The notes: a model not told the origin generated them from the sequence alone. Numbered from the stretch's first letter, positions 7,209 through 15,835 are shown. The stretch: 16,975 nucleotides of DNA from Chrysochromulina tobinii (GCA_001275005.1 JWZX01002757.1:1-16975), one strand, 5' to 3'. Program-made: numbers and translations.

Positions 7209-8327
7209 TCACCGCCGCGGCCCACCGACCTGCTCGAGAAGCCACGCGCGCACCTGCTCCATCACCGCATTCGTCGCATCGGCGAAGCTTCCGCCTCCGC
7301 CTCCGCCTCCGCCTGCTGCACTGCGCCTGCGCTCCGCCCGCGCGACCTGCGCGCGCACGGCAGGTAGCCAGCGATCAACCACGTTCTCTGAGCCGTACCA
7401 GCGCTCGGTCGGGAGTGTCGTGCCGGCCTCGTTGATCGAGTGTAGCACCCCTTTGAGCTCAAGCTGCGTCGCGCCTTCGAGCTGCGTGTACGAGAGCGGC
7501 ACCACACCGTCTCCGGTCACATCGCCGCGCCCACAGACCATCTCGTACGAGTTGAATGCCACGCGAGCGGCCGAGCCTTCGCCGCGTTTCGCGTACGCCG
7601 AATCTACCTTGCTTGATGGCGGCGCTGCTGCTGCTGCTGCTGGGCTCTTGCTGCCTACGATGGCATCGCCGCCGACGGTGACGTACGCGATGCCGGCTGC
7701 GGCAAGAAAGGCACCCGGATACTCATCGTTGACGAACTTGAGGACGCCGAGGGTCATGTCTGGGAATCCCTCGGGTGGCGCGAAATGCGGTGTGCCCAGC
7801 GTCACCAAACCGCTCACCTTGTCGGCGGCGCAACCTTCACTCTTGCCATCGGCTGTCTGCCAAGTGCCGTCGGCGAGCATGGCGCGCGCAAGCCAACCAC
7901 CGGCCGAGTGGCCGACGAGCAGAACCCGCTCGCCGCCGCTCTGCGCGTGCGCCTCGTCCACGGCGTTGCGAAGCCGCTGCACGAACCAGTTGTAGGCTGG
8001 ACCGGAAGGCGTCGCGAGCGGCCGCCAGACGATCGCGAGGATGAGGCCGAAGATAACTCTTGCCCACTCGATGCGCTCCACGGGCAGAATTCGTACGTCG
8101 GTGAAGCCTCGACGCTGCAGAGCAGCGCGAAACCCGGTCTCCTCCGGCTGGCCGAGAGGAGCCACATAGTCTATGTTGGCGTTCCCGAAGCCTGGGATGA
8201 TGATGACGGGTGAGCCTTCTATCTCAGCCAAGGTTAGGAGCGACGCGCGACGCGGAGCTAATATCACACTTCGTAGTGACGTTGGGTGCATCGCGGCGGC
8301 GGTGGCGGCGGCGGCGATGAACCTCAT
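7209..8327 (-). CDS. serine alpha/beta hydrolase (lipase-like), 372 aa
   Basis: The fold is an alpha/beta hydrolase. SPVIIIPGFGNANIDY (39-54) supplies the first strand and oxyanion loop. GHSAGGWLAR (139-148) is the nucleophile elbow with S141, LVTLGTPHFAPP (174-185) follows, GDVTGDGVVPL (268-278) offers D273 as the acid, and GVLHS (293-297) offers H296. The full S/D/H triad is present. The pattern is like plant and algal lipase/PGAP1-like hydrolases, some of them plastid proteins; the substrate is unknown. The Ala-rich N-terminus with few acidic residues (1-35) could be a targeting signal. Low-complexity insertions occur: a poly-Ala run at 230-235 and a poly-Gly run at 339-346, both from simple repeats. 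The start is ATG 8327, the first ATG of the frame. It lies just downstream of the coiled-coil gene and upstream of the ceramidase on the same strand. Confidence 0.88.
   Translation of the reverse strand: MRFIAAAATAAAMHPTSLRSVILAPRRASLLTLAEIEGSPVIIIPGFGNANIDYVAPLGQPEETGFRAALQRRGFTDVRILPVERIEWARVIFGLILAIVWRPLATPSGPAYNWFVQRLRNAVDEAHAQSGGERVLLVGHSAGGWLARAMLADGTWQTADGKSEGCAADKVSGLVTLGTPHFAPPEGFPDMTLGVLKFVNDEYPGAFLAAAGIAYVTVGGDAIVGSKSPAAAAAAPPSSKVDSAYAKRGEGSAARVAFNSYEMVCGRGDVTGDGVVPLSYTQLEGATQLELKGVLHSINEAGTTLPTERWYGSENVVDRWLPAVRAQVARAERRRSAAGGGGGGGGSFADATNAVMEQVRAWLLEQVGGPRR
7291..7314 (-). repeat. CCGCCT hexanucleotide repeat (poly-Gly) in the hydrolase
   Basis: Four CCGCCT units on the plus strand encode the Gly run near the hydrolase C-terminus. 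Confidence 0.85.
7624..7642 (-). repeat. CTG/CAG triplet run (poly-Ala) in the hydrolase
   Basis: A run of CTG triplets on the plus strand encodes consecutive Ala residues between the nucleophile and acid motifs of the hydrolase, probably in a surface loop. Confidence 0.8.
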
Positions 8328-8653
8328 TGTCGGCGCACGCAGGCTATGCCTTTCTCACACTCAAGTCTTCACTATGAATACACACAACACTCTAGTCTTC
8401 ACGTAGGATTCCTCCCACATCGGCTTGAGCGACCACTGTGAACCTTGTGGCGTAGTGCGACGCTGACGACAAAGGGCGGTTTCATCATGTGTCGTCGTCA
8501 TTACCTACTCATATAATTAGACCTTCCGGTTTGCATATTGCAAGCGTGCGTGCCGCGCGGCTGACGTGACCAACCGCCCGTCAACTTGCGATTTAATGTC
8601 GTGATTGTTGTGAGGTGAAGGTCCTTATTCTACCTGGTTCGTACTTTCCTACT
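8328..8653. promoter_or_regulatory. upstream region of the hydrolase, with a 9-bp direct repeat
   Basis: This 326-bp gap contains no gene I can support. AGTCTTCAC occurs at 8364-8372 and again at 8394-8402, exactly 30 bp apart, 37-75 bp before the hydrolase ATG, which could be a pair of factor sites. An AT-rich word CATATAATTAG lies at 8510-8520. The 3' end of the coiled-coil gene should also lie here. Confidence 0.35.
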
Positions 8654-11135
8654 TTACAATCTCACCTCAACAAGTGGCGAGTCGGGCGTGTTGTGGGATA
8701 TCTCGGCGGCCTCGACGGCTTGGGCTTCGGCAGCCTCCCTTGCCGCCTCGGCGGCGGCGCGCGCATCCGCAGGCAGTTGCCCAGTCGATTTGGACATTGT
8801 CTTTGCTGCGGCACCGAAGCGAAGCCGTGCGGCGCTCGACACAGCGCTCGTTGCCATCTCTCGCGCGGCTGCCTTTGTGGCCAGCCCCTCCCCAGCCGGC
8901 CAGCCTCGAGAGTAAGGTGCGAGCGCCTCTGCGGCAGGTGCCTGCTCTTCCTCTCCCGGCGCCCACGGCGTCGCCAGCGATGGAGTCATCGCCGATAGCG
9001 TCGTCGTCGCCAGCAGTGGCGTGCCACCCGAGAGCGCCGTATTGAGCACCGCATGGCCTTCCATCTCGGCGGTCGCATGCGGCGTGCTCGGCGCTACGTA
9101 CCAGAGAGGGCGCGCCTTCCCTTCCGTAGCGTGGACAGCCGCCTGCCCCGTCCTGGGCTCGCGCGCCATGCTCCTGGGGGACGAGGGCTGGAGGCCATGC
9201 CGCCCGGGCCGCGGCGAGAGAGGGCGCGTCGAGCTCATTAAGGACTTGCGATCTTCCACAAAGGCTCGCTCCTCGCGCCCAATGCCAATCCATGGCAAAT
9301 CCGTGTCGAGTTGCGCGCGCCCGCTCATGTAGCTGAAGCTATTCCCGTCTGTGCGCAGCAGCCGAGTGTGCACGTCGAGCAGCAGCGATGCATGCGGATT
9401 GGTGAGTAACGGTCGGTGGTTCCCTCCCCCGCGCGCGTCGGTCGAGCTCGAAGCTCCGCGCGTGTGACCTTTGGTGAGCCGCATCGGAGCGCCGATCTTG
9501 CCGGTGGGAGATGTCGAGGCAGTAGAGGAAGGGGAGTCAGAGGGGGAGGCGGCTCCGGCTGTGCGAGCCCCCCGCATTGGCATCGAATTGGAGCGCTTCA
9601 ATCGCGGCTGAGCGCCGCCGCCGCCGCCGCCGACGCCGAGGACAGACGAGCCGAAGCCGCTGCTGCTGCCCACGAGCGCATGCATGTCGGCGCCGCGATC
9701 GGGGGTCGAGGCACAGCTGGTCTGCTCCTGCCACATGACGTCATACAGGCCCATCTTGCGCAAGTTGTCCGGCTTGAGATTCGTGACCACCTCACGCTCA
9801 AAGGCACGCGCGGAGATCATCTCGTCCCGCCGCATGCTCATCAGGTCTCGCTTGGTACGCATCGTAGGTCGAAGCACGACAGGACGCGCCTCGTGCAGCG
9901 CCGCGCAGAGCTGCCCACTCACGAAGCGTATGCCCGCCTCGGCGCTCTCGGCGCACACGCGCACCACGCCGCACACGCGCGTGCCCACGCGCGCGCCGAG
10001 GCCCTCCGCGTGCTTGTGCGCCTCCGACTTCGCGTCTCGAAACTCGGTGAAGGCATCAAAGACGCCGCCTTCGCCGATGCTCGGATGCGCTCCAGAGCGG
10101 TGTGCCTTTCCCCAACGATGCGCACACAACGCGCAACCGCACGTCTTGGGGTACGCGCACTCCACGCGATCGGTAGGGACCTGCCCGCTGCCCTTGCGAG
10201 GAGAGTCGAAGCCGCTGCCCTTGCGAGGAGAGTCGAAGCCGGCCTGAGGAGGCGCTATCGGACTGCCGTCGTCACCAGCACCACCGCCACTGCTGCTCCT
10301 GTCGCCGCTGCTGCCGACAACTTCTTGGCGCGTCCAAAAGCGGCGCCACGCGTGTGCGTCGGAGCGTACGAAGCCAAGCACCGCGTACTCGACGTACCCC
10401 TCGCTGTGCAGCCGCTCGAGACGATCCCTCAAGTGGTTGAGGGTCGCGAGCCATGCTGATTGCGCCGCCTCGGCGCCCGCGGGCGTCATGGGCGGCTTCC
10501 AGCCACCGGTCTCAAGCATCTTCTGCTGCTCAATGAGGGCAGCCTGCTCCTCCAGAACGCTCTCGTACTCCTGCTTCGCTGCCTCCTCCGCCTCACCGCA
10601 ACGCCTCACCGCAACACTTGCGTCCGCCAGCCGCTGGCGCTTGTCCACGATGGTCTCCTTAAGCTGCTCAAGCTTCGAGGCGCGTCTCGTCGAGCATCTT
10701 CCCCACGTCGTACTGGCTGCAGGCGGCAGGCTTGCCGGTAGGCTTGATGCAGTGCACAGCTACCTGCACGTCCCACATGCGCGCCGCGCTATTGCCGCTA
10801 CGATTCCCGCCGCCTTTTGTCGGTGTGAAAGGAAAGAGCGCACGCATCCTGGCCTCATACGCCGCCTTCGTAGCGTTCTCTGCCTCGGCCTCGGCGGCAT
10901 TGAGCTCAGCGGCGGCAGCATCCGCCTGTCGTCTGGCTTCATCCTCGGCGGCAAGGGCTCGTATTGCCATCACATCCACCTCTGCTGCCGCCGAGGCTGC
11001 TTCAATGGCCGCCTCAGCCGCTGAGTCACTTGCTGATTTCAGATCCGCCACACGCTGCAGCAGCTCCTGGGCGTGCGCCTCGGCGATGGCCACCTCCTCT
11101 TTGAGCTTCCGCTCGGTCGCTGTCAGCCGCGGCAT
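8654..11135 (-). CDS. large hypothetical protein: N-terminal coiled coil, Cys cluster, Ser/Pro-rich tail; one-base frameshift (about 826 aa)
   Basis: I do not recognise the family. From ATG 11135 the protein begins MPRLTATERKLKEEVAIAEA, an Ala/Glu-rich coiled coil to about residue 95, then FPFTPTK and VQVAVHCIKPTGKPAACSQYDVGKMLDETR. That frame stops at 10668, but the other minus frame takes up immediately with SKLEQLKETIVDKRQR and more coiled coil, so a single extra base near 10679-10680 splits one gene. Joined, residues 153-215 continue the helix. A cluster of four Cys with nearby His (about 326-350: CAYPKTCGCALC...H...H) could bind zinc. The rest is Ser/Pro/Gly-rich with phosphosite-like words such as RLKRSNSMP and ends in an Ala/Glu helix, TAA 8654. 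A cytoskeletal or signalling scaffold is conceivable but unsupported. Confidence 0.65.
10185..10238 (-). repeat. 27-bp perfect tandem duplication in the coiled-coil gene
   Basis: Two exact 27-bp copies (10185-10211 and 10212-10238) encode consecutive GFDSPRKGS-type units. The length is a multiple of three and the repeat preserves the frame, each unit bearing an SP site, which suggests a recent coding duplication. Confidence 0.9.
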
Positions 11136-11335
11136 TGAACTCCGGCGCCGTTGCCGCGTAGCGGCCCTGGTGCGGGCACCTCGACCAATATAAAAACTTG
11201 GCGAGTTTCGAAACTGTTTCGGAAAAGTCTTGGTACAAATGGTTTTTCTGTACGATGTGCACAACGCCCTCCACGGATTCTAGACGGTCGACTCAGAGTG
11301 GAGAGTCGCAGCGCTCACGCACTCTTGAGAGCCCG
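11136..11335. promoter_or_regulatory. intergenic gap between FCF1 3' end and the coiled-coil gene start
   Basis: About 200 bp with an AT-rich patch at 11185-11245. It should contain the coiled-coil gene promoter and the FCF1 3' end. A 9-bp inverted repeat GAGTCGCAG (11303-11311) pairs with 11345-11353 inside the FCF1 end. No core promoter element is clear. Confidence 0.3.
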
Positions 11336-11963
11336 TCATCGAATCTGCGACTCGGGCATCCTCTCCACCTGGTATTTTCGTTCCTTGATCGATATGAGCG
11401 GTACGCCGGGGATCTTACGTAGGCGCCGCTTGAGCTCGCGGTCGCACGTCGCCACAATGTAGATGCGGTGCGTGGTAACGCGCTCCACCAGGTCGTCGTC
11501 GGCGTACGTGGCTCCCGGTTTCATCGCCGGCAGCCGCGTGAATCGCGGGTCCTTGGCGATGCGCAGCGCGACGCGGTACTTTGGCCCCGAGCTTTTCGAG
11601 CTCGGCCATCACCGCGTCGGTGATGCAAGGCACCACCTTGGCATAGAGACAATTCATGAGCTCGCGCATGATGTCGAGCTTGTTCTGGATGGAAAAATTG
11701 ATGAAGTTGGTGTCGATGAGGACATGGTAGGGCGGGCCGAGCGAATCGTTGTGCGTGAAGAAGAGGCCGGACGACGTCTGCGCCACGTTCCGCACTGCAT
11801 CCTGGCCGCCGCTGCTGCTGCTGCCGCCGCCGCCGGCGGGCTTCTTCTTAACCTGCTGCTGTAACTGGTGCGCGGGCTTGACGATGCGGCCGTCGTGCGG
11901 CGTGATCATTCGCTTGGTCGCCGCGAACTGCTTCGTCTTCGCCTTCTTAACAGCCTTTGCCAT
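11336..11963 (-). CDS. FCF1: FCF1/UTP24, PIN-domain nuclease of the SSU processome; one-base frameshift
   Basis: FCF1 (Utp24) is the PIN endonuclease that cleaves pre-rRNA in the nucleolus during 18S rRNA formation. From ATG 11963 the protein starts [20 protein letters not shown], then has [22 protein letters not shown] and [22 protein letters not shown], very close to the human sequence as I know it. At 11580-11582 (TTT on plus, AAA on minus) one extra A throws the frame; the correct next part, [44 protein letters not shown] and VERMP, is in another minus frame ending TGA 11336. Bridged, the product is 208 aa, near the usual ~200. PIN acidic residues D84, E121, D155-157 and D174 are present. 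A Gly/Ser insert ([12 protein letters not shown], 42-53) replaces part of the basic N-terminal linker. Probably functional, with an assembly indel. Confidence 0.93.
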
Positions 11964-12247
11964 GCTAACACGGACGACGGACGAGGATGCCGCGTCGACC
12001 TCAACGCTGTGAAAAGGGGTACGTTTTGTACGTCCAAGAACTCTTTCAAAACTTTCTGGTGCACCATACATGTATCGGGCCGAGGGCCTCTTCTGGTCTT
12101 TTTTCAATTTTTTCCAGGTTTTTCCCACAGACATTCCTGCGACGGGGACAATGGCCGCGCCTGCGATCGAGGTGGAGGCCTGCTTAGCAGCAGACCCTGC
12201 GCCTGCGCGACCCGCCTGACACCCGCTCGCCCTGCAGCGCGCTGAGC
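11964..12247. promoter_or_regulatory. shared divergent promoter of FCF1 and RPS16
   Basis: Two ribosome-related genes start divergently with 284 bp between their ATGs. The region contains a repeated GTACGT word (about 12020-12034) and a T-rich tract around 12098-12125 on the plus strand. No TATA box is obvious. The FCF1 frame is open back to 12134, but conservation sets its start at 11963. Confidence 0.5.
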
Positions 12248-12939
12248 ATGCCGGCGGTTTCGCTTTCTCGATCTCCGCAGTCAGTGCAGGCCTTCGGCCG
12301 CAAGAAGAATGCTATTGCCGTCTCGTATTGCAAAAAGGGCCGTGGCCTGATCAAGATCAACGGCAGCCCGATCGAGCTGGTTGAGCCCGTGCTGCTGCGC
12401 TACAAGGTCTTCGAGCCGATCCTGCTGCTCGGCCGCGAGCGATTCTCCATCATGGACCTGCGCATCCGCGTCAAGGGTGGTGGGTACACGTCGCAGATCT
12501 ACGGTGCGCGCTACCCCGGCAGCTGCGGTGGTCACCCTGGGTTCTTGCGCGCAACCTTCAGTGGTCAGGCGGCGGCTCAGCAGCACAGCCTGACGCTGGG
12601 AAGCTTCGGCCGCTGTTCATCGCCGCACCGCGCTCGGACACTCTCCGGTGGCTGTAATGGTCCCTGTGGCTCTGGTGCAGCCGGCTAGTTGGGGTGGTTC
12701 CGTTCCGTGACGGTGCCCGCTCCCCCCCGCCTCTTGCGTGCGCAGCCATTCGCCAAGCGATCGCCAAGTCGGTGATCGCCTACTATCAGAAATACGTCGA
12801 TGAGGCGCAGAAGATGGAGATCAAGGAGTTGCTTGTCTCCTATGACCGCACCCTTCTCGTCGCCGATCCGCGCCGTTGCGAGCCGAAGAAGTTCGGTGGT
12901 CCTGGTGCGCGCGCCCGCCGGCAGAAGTCGTACCGCTGA
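12248..12939 (+). CDS. RPS16: 40S ribosomal protein S16 (uS9), two exons
   Basis: uS9 is a head protein of the small ribosomal subunit whose C-terminal tail reaches the P-site tRNA. Exon 1 (12248-12503) reads [55 protein letters not shown] and TSQIY. Exon 2 (12746-12939) continues with the Ala of QIYAIRQ, then [40 protein letters not shown] and the invariant end QKSYR*, stop TGA 12937-12939. The two exons join in phase 1 across the split Ala codon G|CC to give 149 aa, against about 146 in human. Reading through the intron would give a wrong C-terminus. It is divergent from FCF1, which also serves the small subunit. The tail is complete, so the gene should be functional. Confidence 0.97.
12504..12745 (+). 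other. spliceosomal intron of RPS16 (242 bp, GTGCGC...GCGCAG)
   Basis: The boundaries are fixed by protein conservation: the exon reads QIY then G|CC ATT CGC. The donor is GTGCGC and the acceptor TGCGTGCGCAG, preceded by a C-rich tract (12719-12733). A branch-like CCGTGACGG lies at about 12705-12713. This is the only intron strongly supported in the window. Confidence 0.93.
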
Positions 12940-13480
12940 GCTCGAGCTCAGCGGACCTACAGCTGCTCAGCTCTACGTACACTCCTGGGCCGCGCTGTTT
13001 CAGGCGCTGCACGCAGTCTCACAGCTGTGTTGGGGGTTCTGCGCCCCGACTCGACGCCTTGGGTTGCGGCTCTAGCTTTTATCTGTATCGGCCCATTGTG
13101 CGCGTGCGATGCGTGGGTGGTGTGTGCTGCATGCAAATCTTGGTTCTCAGCAAACACCCCCCCATTGCCATAGCCCGCCGCCGCGCGCACGCAATCCGCG
13201 CGGCCCGATGCCGATCCCGGCCCGCGGCCGCGTCGGCGAATGCGCCATCGACGGACTCCGCTTCTCCGGGGCACAGCGCACACACTTTCGTTTTATCGTT
13301 TCGGTTTGGACTTTCAGCGCGGCTCGCGCGTGTAGTGGGAGTGGCTGGGTGAGTCCTGGGTGAGTGGGTCTGCCGGCTCACACCTACATCCTGCTTTCCT
13401 GGAAGCTCTATTACATTTACAGTTCGCTAACAGTTCGCTTCACGCAGCTGCTACCACGGCTGGACTAGGCATATGATGAA
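12940..13480. other. convergent intergenic region between RPS16 and the Stc1-ankyrin gene
   Basis: About 540 bp without a convincing gene; it should hold both 3' UTRs. An 11-bp near-perfect tandem repeat (ACAGTTCGCTA/T) occupies 13419-13440. No canonical AATAAA was noticed on either strand. Overlapping open frames here have low-quality Arg/Pro/Ala composition. Confidence 0.5.
13419..13440. repeat. 11-bp tandem repeat
   Basis: ACAGTTCGCTA followed directly by ACAGTTCGCTT, in the 3' region of the Stc1-ankyrin gene. Confidence 0.8.
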
Positions 13481-15835
13481 TCACCACTTCAAGGATGGTG
13501 GCTGGCTTCCGGCCGGCCAGTTGCCACCGAGAGCGGCGATGGCTGTGCGTGCTGCCGAGTCGCCTTGCTCCTGAAGGCGCACGACCGTGCCGCGTGTTGC
13601 CGCCCTCATGAAGTGCGTGAAGCACGCGGGCAGGTCGTCTTCCTCAGGGTCAACACCTGTGTTGGCTGCCTCGAGGAAGATGCGCACGCCGGACCAGAAC
13701 TCGGAACGTAACATGTCGAGGTGCGCGAGTTCTGCAACACGCTCGTCCACAACGTTAGCTGCAAGGTCTGTCGCTGGCGGCGCACTCCCCGCGTCCGAGT
13801 CCTCACTGTAGCTGCCGCCGGCAAACGGCACAAGTTCCTCAATGACGTGGCCCAGGTCGGCCTTGAACATTTCTTCGCAGTCGCGGTGCAGCAAGTCCTC
13901 GTGGTCCTTCCAGAAGATCGCCACGTGGCAATTGCAGAATCTGAAGCCTATCTCAGCGCGCGGATAGGCCGGCGGGCAGCCGCACGCGACCACGATGACG
14001 TACGACCCGCGGCAGAGGGCGCCCAGGCGCCCCGGCGTCTGCTCGACGGTCGTGGTCAATTTACGGGCGAACCGGCCGCGCCCGCCGCTGCTGTTGTTGC
14101 CGCCGGCGCCACCCATGTTCATCATCGCAAAGGCGCCGTAATGGTCGTGGCCGCCGTAACCATAGCCGCCATAGCCGCCATAGCCGCCACCGTAGCCGGA
14201 ACCGCCGGAACCGCCGCCACCTGGCTTGTCGTCAGCGTCCTCGCAGGCGTCGTCGTAGGCTTCATCGAGCTTGCTCATCAGCTCCTCGCACACCTCGGGA
14301 GTGACTTGCTTGAAGAGCGGCGTGAGCTGGCTCACGAGGAGACGTGCACGCAGCCCAGCCTCCTTTTGTGCGTCCGTCTCGACAGACCGACTTGCGTCGG
14401 GGTTGGCGACGGCCGAGCCGCGCATGCCTGCGCTCGAGCTGTTTTGGGGGCCCTGAACGAAAGAAGGAGAGAATTCGACGGCTCGCGGCGTCTGCCTGAG
14501 GGTCTGCGCGGCCTCGTGCGCGGTGGCCAACAGGGCAGTGACGATCTGACAGACAGCAGGTGCGCTCGGCGAAAATGAATCGATGAGCGCCGCTGTCTGT
14601 GTCTTTCCGCAGCGGCGCGCAGCGGCTGCCGCGCCATTATCGGAGCAGTCCTCGTCGTACATGGACGTGTGCCTCGGGTTGGCGCCGCGAGCGAGCAGGA
14701 CCGAGCAGACGTCGTCGTGCCCCTCCTTCGCTGCCGCGATGAGCGCCGTATCGCCGCGCCAGTCGTACTCCTTATAGTCGTGATCCTCGTTCCACATGAG
14801 GCACTGCTCGAGGTTGGCTCCAAATTCGATCATCAGAGCGACCATCGCCGCGCTGCCTGCCCGTGCGTACTTGACGAGCGGCGGGTCGCGGAAGCCGTAT
14901 AGGCCCGGCCCCGCCTGCGCTGGGTTCCCTGATATAAGATCCTGGCGGTACATGAGGCCCTTGAGCATGAGCATCCTCGTCGCGTGCGTGTTGACCGCTG
15001 TCTCCTGGGAGTAGCGATCGCCGGACTTGGTTGCAAGCGTCACCAGATCGGCAACGACAGGCGGGCCGCAGGGCTTGCCGCTGCACTCGATTTTCCAGTA
15101 TCCAGTCTTCTTCGACCAGTTCACCGCCTCGCCGTAGTCGACCAATGCTTTCGCGAGCGCCGCGCGCTCCGACCAGTCCTCCGGAATGTCCGTCGTCGCC
15201 TTATCCATCGAAAAGCCTTGGTCGCCGTAGACAGAGGGGAAGTCGGCATCGTAGCTCTTGAGCGGCTCGCGGTCGCCGAGGATGGAGCGCAGCCGTGCGA
15301 GGCGCTCATCACGGGGGATGTCGGCGGAGCAACCTTCAAATTCGGCCGCATCTTGAGCGGGTCGCTTGGCAGGTTGGCTCGGCTTCGGTGGACATTCGGC
15401 AGCGCGTTTGCTGCCGGCAACCAGATTCGGAGGTTTGCCGGGAACGCAAGCGACACAGCGCCGCTTTGCACCTTTTGTCAGCTGATTCTTGCTGAAGGAG
15501 CCCGCGGGCTTTACCTTACCACAGGCAGAGCACGCGAAACTTCCTCCGCTGCCGCCCCGCCCACTGCTGCCACCTCGCCCGCCGCTGCCACCCCTACCAC
15601 TGCGGCTGCGATGCACGGACCCGACACCGAACCCATCAAGGCTGTCATGCTGGTCACGGAGCCAGTCATCGATGTCGTAGTCCTCACCGAGCCCGTTCTC
15701 GATGTAGAATTCTGCGATGGACATCGATCGCGACAAGTCGGAGTGGGTCTCCCTGCAACTTGGATCCGGGGCCGTACGATCGGCGGACGCCGAATTTTCT
15801 AGCTCGACAAAGCGTTGGTGTTCGTAGGGGTTCAT
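13481..15835 (-). CDS. multidomain protein: Stc1-type zinc finger, ankyrin repeats, RWD-like C-terminal region (784 aa)
   Basis: From ATG 15835 the N-terminus (MNPYEHQRFVELEN) is acidic with EDYDIDDWL. A Gly/Arg/Ser linker (76-99) leads to FACSACGKVKPAGSFSKNQL with KGAKRRCVACV, a CxxC...CxxC module (C102, C105, C127, C130) matching the Stc1 domain, a LIM-like finger first known from fission-yeast Stc1, which links RNAi to heterochromatin. A region without known similarity (about 180-310) precedes ankyrin-like repeats (about 315-347, 359-389, 397-422; RGDTALIAAAKEGHDDV and LLARGANP). After a helix and a Gly/Tyr-rich stretch (539-567) comes VACGCPPAYPRAEIGFRF ... EMFKADLGHVIEELV (about 612-672), which resembles an RWD domain (YPxxxP-like and LG-xxx-I-xxLV). 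The role is unknown; an adaptor is likely. The frame is open upstream to 16054, but that part is Arg-rich and likely 5' leader. Confidence 0.8.
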   Translation of the reverse strand: MNPYEHQRFVELENSASADRTAPDPSCRETHSDLSRSMSIAEFYIENGLGEDYDIDDWLRDQHDSLDGFGVGSVHRSRSGRGGSGGRGGSSGRGGSGGSFACSACGKVKPAGSFSKNQLTKGAKRRCVACVPGKPPNLVAGSKRAAECPPKPSQPAKRPAQDAAEFEGCSADIPRDERLARLRSILGDREPLKSYDADFPSVYGDQGFSMDKATTDIPEDWSERAALAKALVDYGEAVNWSKKTGYWKIECSGKPCGPPVVADLVTLATKSGDRYSQETAVNTHATRMLMLKGLMYRQDLISGNPAQAGPGLYGFRDPPLVKYARAGSAAMVALMIEFGANLEQCLMWNEDHDYKEYDWRGDTALIAAAKEGHDDVCSVLLARGANPRHTSMYDEDCSDNGAAAAARRCGKTQTAALIDSFSPSAPAVCQIVTALLATAHEAAQTLRQTPRAVEFSPSFVQGPQNSSSAGMRGSAVANPDASRSVETDAQKEAGLRARLLVSQLTPLFKQVTPEVCEELMSKLDEAYDDACEDADDKPGGGGSGGSGYGGGYGGYGGYGYGGHDHYGAFAMMNMGGAGGNNSSGGRGRFARKLTTTVEQTPGRLGALCRGSYVIVVACGCPPAYPRAEIGFRFCNCHVAIFWKDHEDLLHRDCEEMFKADLGHVIEELVPFAGGSYSEDSDAGSAPPATDLAANVVDERVAELAHLDMLRSEFWSGVRIFLEAANTGVDPEEDDLPACFTHFMRAATRGTVVRLQEQGDSAARTAIAALGGNWPAGSQPPSLKW
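14160..14186 (-). repeat. 9-bp tandem repeat encoding Gly-Gly-Tyr units
   Basis: Three perfect CCATAGCCG copies encode the Tyr/Gly repeats of the linker in the Stc1-ankyrin protein. The flanking sequence continues the pattern with substitutions. Confidence 0.85.

Noticed and set aside
10185-10238. A CRISPR-like or minisatellite array
   Set aside because: Only two copies directly abutting with no spacers, in frame in a coding region.
9416-10459. A 347-aa plus-strand open frame opposite the coiled-coil gene
   Set aside because: Ala/Arg/His-rich shadow frame; the minus frame has heptads and continues on both sides.
13721-15802. Two long plus-strand open frames (13721-14578 and 14984-15802)
   Set aside because: Both are antisense to the Stc1-ankyrin protein and lack motifs; the minus frame carries the zinc finger and ankyrin repeats.
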